DNA of 64,000 nt from Fibrobacter sp. (GTDB taxonomy: Bacteria; Fibrobacterota; Fibrobacteria; Fibrobacterales; Fibrobacteraceae). The notes below the pieces were generated by a model, which saw nothing but the letters and a program-made list of their open reading frames with translations, was not told where the DNA came from and did no database searches. Below are positions 29,386-38,644 of this stretch, one piece after another. The DNA lies in contig JAILDK010000023.1 of NCBI GenBank assembly GCA_024689485.1, forward strand, positions 1-64,000, read 5' to 3'. Position 1 is the first letter of the stretch, and every line of letters starts with the position of its first letter. Position numbers and translations under genes: made by a program.

Positions 29386-30276
29386 TTAGCGGGAACGGAA
29401 GTTCTTTTTGGATTCGCGGCGCGGGTAGCGGCGCTGTTCCTTCTTGGGAGCGAGCCGAATGCCGTCGTTGTTGATCAAGATGCGGCCCTGGCGGAAGAGG
29501 CCTCCGATGACCTTCTTGAAAGCCTTTTTGGAAAGGCCGAATTCCTGTTGGATTTCTTCCGGCGAGCTGTTATCGGAGAACGGGAGAAGTCCGCCTGCCG
29601 CTTCGAGCTTTTTCATGATGTCGTCTGCGGCGTCCATCGTCGCATGGTAGCCGACCGGTTTTAAGCTCAAAGCGAGACGTCCGTCTTCGCGAATGTTCTG
29701 AATATAGCCTTCGCCGCAGTCGCCGATTTCAAACGTATCGGTAATCGTGGAATCCAGGTGCAAACGTCCCGAGTAGCGGTAGTTCACAAGGAAGTCCACG
29801 TAATCTTCGGCGACGTCGTACACGACGAGGTCGACCTTCTGCGAAATGTGCAGGTCGCGCGTGTTGCGGTCGATAAAGGCTTTGATCTTTTCCGTCGCTA
29901 CAATACGCGCGGTGCGTTCATCTTCCAAGATGTACACGACGCAACGGTCGCCCGGTTCCAAATCGCCGAGCTGCTGCTTGTAGGGGAGGAAAAGATCCTT
30001 GTCGAGACCCCAGTCGAGGAATGCGCCCACATCGTTCACATCCTTGACTTCGAGGACGGCAAATTCGCCGACAGTCGCGTAAGGCTTTTGCGTCGTCGCA
30101 ATCGGACGTCCTTCGTTGTCGACGTAAATGAACACTTCCAGTTCGTCGCCTTCGCGTAAATCGTGTGGAGCCTTGGATCCCGGCAAAAGGACGCGTCCAC
30201 CGCTTTCTACTTCCAGGTAGAAACCTTGCGGCTTGATTTCTTCGACGCGGGCGTATTCAAACTGACCAATGTGCAT
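29386..30276 (-). CDS. CvfB-like S1 RNA-binding protein
   Basis: Repeated S1-like domains and C-terminal wHTH (LSKKAFKKVIGGLFRQGRILINNDGIRL). Confidence 0.85.
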   Translation of the reverse strand: MHIGQFEYARVEEIKPQGFYLEVESGGRVLLPGSKAPHDLREGDELEVFIYVDNEGRPIATTQKPYATVGEFAVLEVKDVNDVGAFLDWGLDKDLFLPYKQQLGDLEPGDRCVVYILEDERTARIVATEKIKAFIDRNTRDLHISQKVDLVVYDVAEDYVDFLVNYRYSGRLHLDSTITDTFEIGDCGEGYIQNIREDGRLALSLKPVGYHATMDAADDIMKKLEAAGGLLPFSDNSSPEEIQQEFGLSKKAFKKVIGGLFRQGRILINNDGIRLAPKKEQRRYPRRESKKNFRSR

Positions 30277-30320
30277 AATAACCTCTATCCCAAAAGTAGA
30301 AATTTCCAGCTACAGCGGAA

Positions 30321-30335
30321 TTCCAACTTGGAATA
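30321..30335. repeat. TTCCAA-C-TTGGAATA palindrome (copy 1)
   Basis: Matches TTCCAA-G-TTGGAATA at 61343-61357. Confidence 0.5.
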
Positions 30336-30404
30336 TGTTGTTTTGGTAGATGCTCGAGAAGGATTTTTGTTGCATTCTCGAGAAGATGGGTGTACTTTAT
30401 AGAT

Positions 30405-30531
30405 GTGACTGGAAAAGAGCTTCGGCGAAAGGTTCGCAGAAGGCAATGCCTTCGGGACTCGTAGATGTTTCCTTCCGTGGCTCCCGGTTTCTATGAAGCC
30501 TGCCTCGCTCGGGGCGGGCTTTTTTTGTGTT
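30405..30531 (+). ncRNA. Candidate intergenic small RNA ending in a strong intrinsic terminator
   Basis: No coding ORF; TTGCAT-N17-TACTTT promoter-like at 30370-30398; internal hairpin GAAGGC-AAT-GCCTTC; terminator AGCCTGCC..GGCGGGCT-TTTTTT on + strand with no + strand gene upstream. Confidence 0.55.
30496..30527 (+). terminator. Rho-independent terminator of candidate sRNA
   Basis: AGCCTGCC-TCGCTCGG-GGCGGGCT followed by T7. Confidence 0.85.
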
Positions 30532-30541
30532 TTAAAAACCG

Positions 30542-31267
30542 CTACGGGAGTTCGTTGCTTCCGATGGCCTGCATCTGGAGCGGGTAAATTTCCTTGCAGG
30601 CTTTTTCTCCGAGATCGATGAGCGTGTTCAAGGTGGCACGGTCAAAATCCGAATGTTCGCCGGTCCCTTGGACTTCGATAAAGGATTTGGCGTCGCGCAT
30701 GACGATGTTCATGTCCACGTCCGCAGCGGAATCTTCGACGTAGCACAGGTCGAGCAGAGGTTCGCCCTGGACGACGCCGACCGAAATCGCGGTCACCGCG
30801 TGTTTTAAAATCTGCGTTTCGATGCCGAGCTTCTGCTTGATCTTTTTCAGGGCGAGTGCGAGGGCGACAAAGCCTCCGATGATGCTTGCGGTTCTTGTGC
30901 CGCCGTCTGCCTGGATCACGTCGCAGTCCACGACGATCGCGTTTTCACCGAGAGCGTTCAGGTCGGCGGCTCCGCGGAGAGAACGCCCGATCAGACGTTG
31001 AATTTCTTGGGTGCGGCCCGATGCGCCTTTGCGTTCGCGGTCGACGCGCTTGCCCGTGCTCTGCGGGAGCAGGGAATATTCGGCGGTAATCCAACCGCGG
31101 CCTTTTCCGGCGAGCCATGCGGGGACTTCCGGGAGAAGGGTCGCGTTGCAGATGACGCGGGTGTTTCCCATTTCGATTAAAACGGAACCGTCTGCAGAAG
31201 AAATGAAGCCGGTGGTCATTTTGACCGGGCGTGTTTCGTTGAACTTTCGACTGTCGATGCGTTCCAT
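30542..31267 (-). CDS. rph: Ribonuclease PH
   Basis: RPVKMTTGFISSADGSVLIEMGNTRVICNATL; RTQEIQRLIGRSLR; DCDVIQADGGTRTASI. Confidence 0.96.
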   Translation of the reverse strand: MERIDSRKFNETRPVKMTTGFISSADGSVLIEMGNTRVICNATLLPEVPAWLAGKGRGWITAEYSLLPQSTGKRVDRERKGASGRTQEIQRLIGRSLRGAADLNALGENAIVVDCDVIQADGGTRTASIIGGFVALALALKKIKQKLGIETQILKHAVTAISVGVVQGEPLLDLCYVEDSAADVDMNIVMRDAKSFIEVQGTGEHSDFDRATLNTLIDLGEKACKEIYPLQMQAIGSNELP

Positions 31268-31268
31268 G

Positions 31269-32129
31269 TTAAGCCTCGTACTTTAAGCGTTCTGTTTTTC
31301 CGCGGACAAAAGAACCCAGGCGGTAGGTGAAATTCGTGTACTGGTTCAGTTCTTCAAAAGCTTCGATGACCTTCGGATCCTTGGGATTGGCGAGGAGCGA
31401 TGCGTAGAAGATGTAGCCCCAGGGCTTGTCCGGATTCGGGCGGCTTTCGATGCGGGTCATGTTGATACCGCGCTTGGCGAAGGCTCCGAGTGCGCCGTAC
31501 AGGGCGCCCGGTTTGTCGTCGTTCGCGAGTTCAAAGAGGATGACCGTTTTGATGTTTTCGGAAACGGAAACGTCGACGGGAGCCTTTTGGATCGCGTAAA
31601 AACGGGTGAAGTTCACGCCCTTGATGTTTTCGAGGTTCGTGCGGAGAACGTCTAAGCCGTAGAGCTTGGCAGCGTAGGTGCTGGCGATGCCGCCGTCGGT
31701 CAGGTTCTTGCGCTTTGCGACTTCTTCTGCAGAGCCTGCGGTGTCAAAGAAGATGACCTTTTCAATCGAAGGATTTTCTTCAAAGAAGTGGCTGCACTGG
31801 GCGAGCGCCTGCGGATGGCTCATCACGTGCTTTAACGATTCGATGGAAGCGCCTTTGTTTGCGCAAAGGCAATGCTCGATCTGGAGCTGGACTTCTCCGA
31901 CGATCGGGTGACGCCACTTGGCGAGCAGGTCGTAGTTTTCGTAGATCGATCCCGCGGTGGAGTTCTCGATAGGAATTGCTCCGCCGTCTGCCTTGCCGGT
32001 TTCGATCGCCTGGTAGATTTCTTCGAAGGTGTCCATCGGAAGAACGTCGATGTCTTCCCCGAAAAGGTAACGGGCTGCGGATTCGCTATATGCGCCGCGG
32101 CGTCCTTGGAATGCGATTTTCTTTTTCAT
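31269..32129 (-). CDS. pheA: Prephenate dehydratase (with ACT domain)
   Basis: AFQGRRGAYSESAARYLFG; IPIENSTAGSI; ESRPNPDKPWGYIFY ACT motif. Confidence 0.94.
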   Translation of the reverse strand: MKKKIAFQGRRGAYSESAARYLFGEDIDVLPMDTFEEIYQAIETGKADGGAIPIENSTAGSIYENYDLLAKWRHPIVGEVQLQIEHCLCANKGASIESLKHVMSHPQALAQCSHFFEENPSIEKVIFFDTAGSAEEVAKRKNLTDGGIASTYAAKLYGLDVLRTNLENIKGVNFTRFYAIQKAPVDVSVSENIKTVILFELANDDKPGALYGALGAFAKRGINMTRIESRPNPDKPWGYIFYASLLANPKDPKVIEAFEELNQYTNFTYRLGSFVRGKTERLKYEA

Positions 32130-32644
32130 TGAATTCTCCGCGCGCCCTTGTAACGGGGCTGCCAGTATGGGTCGGTCAACGGGCTGATCATGACGCCCTT
32201 GGACGTACTGGCGTGGGTAAAGTTTCCTTCTTCCAGGTACACGCCGACGTGGTCTACGCCTGCGCCACCGCCGAAGAAGACCAGGTCTCCGGTCTTGAGG
32301 TCGCCCTTATCGATCTTTTTGCCCATCTTGTACATTTGGGTGGAGCTGTGGGGAAGGGAGATGCCTGTTTTTTCCTTGTAAATGTTCATGACGTAGCCCG
32401 AGCAGTCGGTTCCGCTGCGGGAAGCCTTGCCGTATTTGTACGGGGTACCGATCCATGGCTTGATGACGGTCATCCAGTCTGCGGTCGCACCGGATGCGTT
32501 TGCCATCACCTGGTTTGTATGCTGTTCCCCCTTGGAGAGCCTGTAAGAGCCGGAGTTACGGTCATAGCTCGGGCGGAGCGGCATCGTGCAGGCTGTGAAA
32601 AAGCACACGAGCGAAGCGCATAAAATGGTACAAGAAAGTTTCAT
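32126..32644 (-). CDS. NlpC/P60 family cell-wall hydrolase lipoprotein
   Basis: Lipobox FFTAC; GTDCSGYVMNIYKE, GVDHVGVYLEEG. Confidence 0.92.
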   Translation of the reverse strand: MKLSCTILCASLVCFFTACTMPLRPSYDRNSGSYRLSKGEQHTNQVMANASGATADWMTVIKPWIGTPYKYGKASRSGTDCSGYVMNIYKEKTGISLPHSSTQMYKMGKKIDKGDLKTGDLVFFGGGAGVDHVGVYLEEGNFTHASTSKGVMISPLTDPYWQPRYKGARRIQ

Positions 32645-32692
32645 CGGCGTAAAATCTAAAAAAAAAGCATGTGCGTTTGTTATATTAGGGGC

Positions 32693-34054
32693 ATGGACAA
32701 TGGAATGATCGACTTCCTTTTGAAGTATAACACGAACGCTCCCCGTTATACGAGTTACCCCCCGGCGAATCTTTTTCATGCAGCAGAAAGCAAGGCGCAG
32801 GTGGAACGCGTATGGCGTGAGTCCAACGTTCTCAAGCCGCAGAATGTGAGCTTCTACTTTCACATTCCTTACTGCAAAAAGCGCTGCCTCTTCTGCGGTT
32901 GCACGGCGGAACTCCTTCCGGGCAATTCGGATGAACTCGTCCGCTACTTTAACGCTCTTTTTGCGGAAATGGACGAAAAGCTCCCGTGGATCGACGCTTC
33001 GCGTCCCGTGACGCAGGTCCACTTTGGCGGGGGAACGCCTTCCGCCGTTCCGTATTCCTATCTCGAAAAGATTCTGAACAAATTAAGGGAACGCTTTACA
33101 TTTGCCCCGCACGCAGAAATCGCGATCGAATGCAACCCGTCGCTCATCGACGAGCCGCGCCTGCGGGAGCTCGCCCGCATCGGCTTTAACCGCGTGAGCT
33201 ACGGAATTCAGGACTTTGACCCGCAGGTTTTGAAGAACGTCGGACGCGATCCTTCGATTTTGCCGGTGAAGGAACTTTTGGTCCTTTCCCGCGAACTGAA
33301 CTTTACTGGCATCAACCTGGACCTGATTTACGGCCTGCCTTCCCAGACGGAAGCCGCCTTCTATAAGAGCGTCGAACTCGCCGCTGAAGCCCATCCGGAC
33401 CGCATAGCTCTCTTTAGCTACGCGCACGTCCCTTGGGTCAAAAAGGCGCAGAAGGCGCTCGAAAGGTTCCCGATGCCGACTCCGCACGAAAAGCTCGGCT
33501 TCTTCCTCGAAGCGCGCGACATGTTTAAAAAGGCGGGCTTTGTGGACGTGGGAATGGACCATTTCTGCGACCCGAAGGATTCTTTGTCGATCGCTCTTTC
33601 CGAAGGGCTTTTGCACCGCAACTTCCAGGGCTACTGCACCCGTGCGACAACGGGCGAAGTTTACGCCTTTGGTTCTAGCGCCATTTCGCAGCTCGACAAC
33701 GCTTACTCGCAGAACATCCACGAAAGCAAGAAGTACGTGGAACTGCAGGAAGCGCACCAGATGACGGAAATCCGCTGCGAGGAACTCTCTTACGAGGAAA
33801 GAATCATTCGCGATGCCATCGAACATTTGATGTGCAACCGCAAACTGAAGGTCTCGGAAGAAGAAAAACGGGTTCTCGGCGCAGGCTGGGACCGCCTCCT
33901 CGCTCTCGAAAACGACAAACTTTTGGTCAAAAAGTCCGATTTTGAGGTAGAAGCGACGGAACTCGGGACTCTTGTCATCCGCTATCTGGCGATGCAGCTC
34001 GATCCGCTGATGCAGAAAGTGCAGCGGGAAGGCGTTTTTTCCAAGACGATTTAA
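32693..34054 (+). CDS. hemN: Oxygen-independent coproporphyrinogen III oxidase/dehydrogenase
   Basis: Radical SAM YFHIPYCKKRCLFCGC; RYTSYPPA; GGGTPSAV. Confidence 0.93.
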   Translation: MDNGMIDFLLKYNTNAPRYTSYPPANLFHAAESKAQVERVWRESNVLKPQNVSFYFHIPYCKKRCLFCGCTAELLPGNSDELVRYFNALFAEMDEKLPWIDASRPVTQVHFGGGTPSAVPYSYLEKILNKLRERFTFAPHAEIAIECNPSLIDEPRLRELARIGFNRVSYGIQDFDPQVLKNVGRDPSILPVKELLVLSRELNFTGINLDLIYGLPSQTEAAFYKSVELAAEAHPDRIALFSYAHVPWVKKAQKALERFPMPTPHEKLGFFLEARDMFKKAGFVDVGMDHFCDPKDSLSIALSEGLLHRNFQGYCTRATTGEVYAFGSSAISQLDNAYSQNIHESKKYVELQEAHQMTEIRCEELSYEERIIRDAIEHLMCNRKLKVSEEEKRVLGAGWDRLLALENDKLLVKKSDFEVEATELGTLVIRYLAMQLDPLMQKVQREGVFSKTI

Positions 34055-34124
34055 GAATCCGGTGGACGGGTTCCCGATTTTTTTTATTTTTGGACCACTT
34101 AAAACATTTAGAGGTAGTTTCGAT

Positions 34125-34973
34125 ATGAAAAAAGTTTTGCTCCCTATTGCGACTGCGGCTATCGCTCTTTCCCTTTTTGGTTGCGATAAGTCCGGTACGG
34201 TTTCTGGCCAGGTTTTGGATGCTTTCACCGGCAAGCCGGTTGAAATGCCGACCGTGTGGATGGATTCCACGATCTACGGTACGCAGAGCCAGAGCTACGC
34301 ATATAAGGATATGCTCAAGGAAGGTAAGTTCAAGTTCGAAGGCGTGACCGTCGGTTCTTATTTGATCAAGGCTCGCCGCAGCAAGTACATCCTCGGCCAG
34401 CAGAAGTTCACGACCACGAACAAGGATCCGAACCTCGAAATCACCCTTTACGAATATCCGGACACCGTGACCCCGGGTATGTACATCGCTGGCGCAGAAG
34501 GCGGCACGAAGGTGACGAACAGCTGGGCAATCTTCTCCACGACCTGTAAGGAATCCCTCGCCGGTCTCCGCACGAGCTTTGAACAGGACATGAGCGCTTC
34601 CGCTCCGTCTCAGAAGGACAAGAAGAAGAAGGCTTCCAAGAAGGACATCAAGGTGAACAAGCTCCCAGATCCGAAGGTGATGGACGCTTCCTTTGACGTT
34701 CTCTACTGCAACCCGGGTTCCGTGACGGCTGCTGTCGAAGCGGCTGCTTATCCGGCTGTGACCGCTGCTGTTTCTGCTCACGCAGACTGCCAGGGCTTCG
34801 AAAACGACAAGAAGGGTATCTTCCCGGACGTCTCGAAGAAGACCGAACTCGCTGTGGAATACAAGGCTGAAGGCCTCTTCTCGGTGAAGGGCAACCTCCC
34901 GAAGGGCAAGCAGCTCATTGTGCTTTCCTCCAACGGCAAGACTCTCCAGTCTTACTACGTGGAAGTGAAGTAA
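34125..34973 (+). CDS. Lipoprotein with carboxypeptidase-regulatory-like domain
   Basis: Lipobox LSLFGC; SGTVSGQVLDAFTGKPVEMPTVWMD. Confidence 0.7.
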   Translation: MKKVLLPIATAAIALSLFGCDKSGTVSGQVLDAFTGKPVEMPTVWMDSTIYGTQSQSYAYKDMLKEGKFKFEGVTVGSYLIKARRSKYILGQQKFTTTNKDPNLEITLYEYPDTVTPGMYIAGAEGGTKVTNSWAIFSTTCKESLAGLRTSFEQDMSASAPSQKDKKKKASKKDIKVNKLPDPKVMDASFDVLYCNPGSVTAAVEAAAYPAVTAAVSAHADCQGFENDKKGIFPDVSKKTELAVEYKAEGLFSVKGNLPKGKQLIVLSSNGKTLQSYYVEVK

Positions 34974-34989
34974 TTCAGATTTGAAGCAG

Positions 34990-35022
34990 GAAACCCGCGG
35001 GCATGGCTCGCGGGTTTCTTTT
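34990..35022 (+). terminator. Rho-independent terminator
   Basis: GAAACCCGCG-GGCATGGCT-CGCGGGTTTC then T-rich. Confidence 0.85.
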
Positions 35023-35037
35023 TATCTTTGGGGAGTT

Positions 35038-37539
35038 ATGAAGCAAGATCAAGTTTCGTTTTCGATTTCGCGTAAAGAAGGTTGGACCATCGTTTTGACG
35101 CTTCTCGTCCTGGTCGGCGCCTTCCTCGTTTTTAACCATCTTTCGGTTCCGTTCGCCAGGTCCTGGGATATCGAATGGGGCTATTATGCGACTCTCGGCA
35201 CCTTCCTTGTGCTTGTGGCGGGACTCGTGGTGAATGCGAAAGAAATCTTTGGCCGTGTCAAAAGCCATGTGCCTTCGACCAAGAGCCTGATCGTTCTCGC
35301 GTGCCTTCTCGGGTTCTTTACGCTTTTCGCGGTGAACCATATCGAAAATTCGCACCGAGTCCTTTCGGATGAAACGAGCTGGGAATCGATGGGCCTTCAG
35401 ATGTACTTCGAGCAGTCGGGGGGCGTTTGCAATGAAGGCATTTGGAACGACGGAACTTTGGACTGTAAAGTCGAGGTGAACAACTTCAAAGGCAAGACAT
35501 TGGGCTTTGTCTATTCCCTCGTCTTCCAGTTTGCCGATCCGAACCGGGATACGGCATTGGTTGTGAACTTCCCGTTCTACCTGTTGAGCCTTGTGGCATT
35601 CTTCCTTGCGCTGTCGATCTGGTTTAAGAACGACTGGCTTGCGCTTGCGGCGACGGCTTTTCTTGGCGGTATGCCGATTTACCTGTTGCAGTCGCGGTCC
35701 GCTTCCACGGAAGTCCTTTATATTGCAATCCTTTCGCTTTTGATGGCTTGGTATGCGCTTGTGCCGCCGAAAGAGGTGAAGTGGAAGCATTTTCTGCTGA
35801 CGGTTCCGCTGCTCGGCCTTTTTTCGGGTACGCGTCAGGAAACGGTCTTTGCTTTTGTGCCGTTTGCGCTGTATTATGTGCGCTATTTCCGTGGGGAATT
35901 CTACCGACTTCCGCTGTTTGTGCTTTCGACGATTGCCGTGAGCTGGCCTGCGGTGAATACGATGGCGGCGTACCGCGGTTATGATTTCCAGGGCGGAACT
36001 CATGCGGCGCATTCGCTTTCGAACTTCTGGTTCAATCTCAAGACGGACATTGTGAAGATGATGAACCTCGAAGGCGATCCTTCGCACGGGGGAATTCTCG
36101 AAAATCCGTTCTACACGACCTTTACGGTGATTTTGCTCTTGGCAACGGGCTGGCTTCTGTATCGCATGATTTTTAAGAAGCGCTATCGCCGCGGTTTTGT
36201 GCTGGGAATTCTCTTCTGCATCCAGATCTTTGTGATTCTTTTGAACGTGTCGGGAACCTTTGAAATCGACATCAACCAGCGTTACGTGCTGGTTGCCCTT
36301 CCGCTGTTTGCGCTCATTATGGCGCTTGGAATTGGGGACTTTGTTTCGACCTGTTTCCTCGATGAAAAGCGTTCGGCAATTGTGACGGTCCTTGCGGCAA
36401 TCGTCCTTTCGGCGGGTCTTGCGGTGGTGCATACGTCGAGCTTTGATGCGAACATGCTCTATTACAAGAATAAGCTTTTGGGCGAAGAAAATTATCTGAA
36501 CACCTACTTGAAACAGCTTCCGAAGAATTCGATTTATATCTATTCCCGTCCGTGGCAGATGCTCGCTTCGGGGCATTCGAGCTTTAGCGAACGTACCTTT
36601 ATGGGCTGGTCCACAGATGATTTTGCCAAGTACCAGGCGATGAGCGGTGGAAACATTTACCTTGTCCGCGGTCAGGACGGTTATGGCAAGGTGAACCGCG
36701 AATCCCGTGTCGTGGGATTCAAGACCACGGACCAGATTACCTCGATCCTCGAAGGCTATAAAGTGGAAAAGGTCTTGGCGGAAAATCGCCTGTTCGGCTA
36801 TCCGCTCACGATCCACAAGATTCTTGCCAAGCATGGGCTTTCGATTTATGCGCAGGGCCTTTCGGTGAGCGAACTCGACAGCAACCGTTTTACGATCACG
36901 AAGAACTTCCCGGAATCCGTCGCCTATGATGTTTTCGTGGGGGATTCCTTGCTCGCGCATGGAGTCTTGGATTCTGCGACGGATTCTTTGACGGTCGCGG
37001 AACAGGCTCCGGGCCTTTCCCGATACAACTTTAGCTTCTACGTTCCGGAAGATACGATTCGCCTGTCGAGAGATGCTTTTGTCGCAGGCGATGCGGTGCA
37101 GCTCCTTTCGACGCTCCCGTTTGAAAGCGTTTCGCAGGACTGGGGAGATGCCCAGCGCGATCAGAGCGTGGAACATCACACGCTTCACGTCGGCGGTGGA
37201 TTCTACCGCTACGGTTTCGGTTCCCATGCCAACTCTCGCATTGTACTGAACCTTTGCGCGGACGGCAAGTGCGCTAACGGCTCTCTCAGCGGAATGTTGA
37301 ATGCGGTCGTCGGACTCGATGAAGAAAGCGCTTGCGGCGACGGTGCTGAATTTGCCGTTTACGTTAACGACCGTGAAATCTGGCATTCGAAGCGTTTGTA
37401 TTCGGGCGATTCCATGAAGCTCCAGGTGCCTGTGGAAAAGGCTTCGCTGCTCGATCTGCGCGTGATCAAGGGCGACAACATGGACTGCGACCACGGCGAC
37501 TGGGCGAACCCTTGGATTTCGAACATCAGGAGCCGCTAG
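35038..37539 (+). CDS. Multi-TM glycosyltransferase (PMT/ArnT-like) with C-terminal NPCBM-like domain
   Basis: Multiple TM segments, DETSWESMG region; C-term HVGGGFYRYGFGSHANSRIVLNL... resembles NPCBM. Confidence 0.65.
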   Translation: MKQDQVSFSISRKEGWTIVLTLLVLVGAFLVFNHLSVPFARSWDIEWGYYATLGTFLVLVAGLVVNAKEIFGRVKSHVPSTKSLIVLACLLGFFTLFAVNHIENSHRVLSDETSWESMGLQMYFEQSGGVCNEGIWNDGTLDCKVEVNNFKGKTLGFVYSLVFQFADPNRDTALVVNFPFYLLSLVAFFLALSIWFKNDWLALAATAFLGGMPIYLLQSRSASTEVLYIAILSLLMAWYALVPPKEVKWKHFLLTVPLLGLFSGTRQETVFAFVPFALYYVRYFRGEFYRLPLFVLSTIAVSWPAVNTMAAYRGYDFQGGTHAAHSLSNFWFNLKTDIVKMMNLEGDPSHGGILENPFYTTFTVILLLATGWLLYRMIFKKRYRRGFVLGILFCIQIFVILLNVSGTFEIDINQRYVLVALPLFALIMALGIGDFVSTCFLDEKRSAIVTVLAAIVLSAGLAVVHTSSFDANMLYYKNKLLGEENYLNTYLKQLPKNSIYIYSRPWQMLASGHSSFSERTFMGWSTDDFAKYQAMSGGNIYLVRGQDGYGKVNRESRVVGFKTTDQITSILEGYKVEKVLAENRLFGYPLTIHKILAKHGLSIYAQGLSVSELDSNRFTITKNFPESVAYDVFVGDSLLAHGVLDSATDSLTVAEQAPGLSRYNFSFYVPEDTIRLSRDAFVAGDAVQLLSTLPFESVSQDWGDAQRDQSVEHHTLHVGGGFYRYGFGSHANSRIVLNLCADGKCANGSLSGMLNAVVGLDEESACGDGAEFAVYVNDREIWHSKRLYSGDSMKLQVPVEKASLLDLRVIKGDNMDCDHGDWANPWISNIRSR

Positions 37540-37540
37540 C

Positions 37541-38635
37541 ATGAAGAAGATTTTGGTGGCGCCTTTGGATTGGGGCCTTGGACATGCGACTCGAACGATT
37601 CCGATTATTTATGCCTTTCTTTGCCGCGGCTGGAAGGTCGATTTGGCGGTATCGGGTCGTGTGGCCGCCCTGTACAAGGGGCAGTTCCCGGATCTCGAAC
37701 AGATTCCGGTCCCAGGATATCAAATCGAATATCCGAGCCGCGGATTCGAGATGCCGCTTTGGCTTTTGAAAAATTCCACGCGTTTGATGAGCGTGATTCT
37801 TCGCGAACAGAAGGCGGCGCAAAAGCTGGTGCAGGAACGCGGTTACGATGTGATTTTTTCGGACAACCGTTTTGGATTCCACGCCGAAGGCGCTTACAAC
37901 ATTTACATGACGCACCAGCTGAGCATCGCTTTCCCGGGACCGTTTGCGGCTCTGGAAAAGATCGGTGTCGCTTGGCATGCGCGCGAAATGTCCCGCTTTG
38001 ATTCCATTTGGGTGCCGGATTTTCCGGAGTATCCTGGGATGGCGGGAAAGCTTTCGCATGTGCCGAAGACAAAGGCGGAATACGTCGGAGCGCTTTCGCG
38101 TTTTGCAGACTTGGATTTTTTGAATATGGACTGGGGAAAGAAGTATCGCTTCGCCGCGATCCTCTCAGGCCCGGAACCCATGCGCACTTCATTTGAAAAG
38201 GCGCTCCTCAAAGCCTTCGAAAAAATCCCCGGCGAACACGTCGTCATCCGAGGACTACCCGGCGACGCAGCACTGCCAAAAGCTCCGTCGAATGTCAAAC
38301 TGTACAATCACTTGGAAACCGCAGAGTTCGCACGGATTGTGCAGAGCGCGGAATATTGCATTTCCCGCCCGGGCTACAGCACCGTGATGGACATGGTTTA
38401 CCTAGGCGCGAACTGTATTTTTGTGCCGACGCCCGGCCAAACAGAACAGGTTTACTTGGGAAAGGCTTTGCACAGCGCTCACCAGGCTGGACTTTTGAAG
38501 CAGGATGAAATTTCTGCCAAGAGCTTGACTGCGGCAACGCGTGAAAAGCATCAATCTTGGAATTTTAACGCTTCCGGAAACCTGCTTTCCCAGGCGATTG
38601 ACCGTTTGGAATCCAAACTTTCTTCTACCGTTTAA
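37541..38635 (+). CDS. Glycosyltransferase (family 28 / MurG-like)
   Basis: ILVAPLDWGLGHATRTIPI; SRPGYSTVMDMVYLGANCIFVPTPGQTEQ. Confidence 0.85.
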   Translation: MKKILVAPLDWGLGHATRTIPIIYAFLCRGWKVDLAVSGRVAALYKGQFPDLEQIPVPGYQIEYPSRGFEMPLWLLKNSTRLMSVILREQKAAQKLVQERGYDVIFSDNRFGFHAEGAYNIYMTHQLSIAFPGPFAALEKIGVAWHAREMSRFDSIWVPDFPEYPGMAGKLSHVPKTKAEYVGALSRFADLDFLNMDWGKKYRFAAILSGPEPMRTSFEKALLKAFEKIPGEHVVIRGLPGDAALPKAPSNVKLYNHLETAEFARIVQSAEYCISRPGYSTVMDMVYLGANCIFVPTPGQTEQVYLGKALHSAHQAGLLKQDEISAKSLTAATREKHQSWNFNASGNLLSQAIDRLESKLSSTV

Positions 38636-38644
38636 GAGGATTCA

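Noticed and set aside
34116-34131. GTTTCGATATGAAAA at the lipoprotein start resembling the chaperone UAS
   Set aside because: Includes the ATGAAAAAA start codon; no -24/-12 element nearby; likely coincidence.
34975-37542. 855-aa minus ORF antisense to the GT/NPCBM gene
   Set aside because: Basic low-complexity shadow ORF; the + strand ORF has signal/TM structure and RBS.
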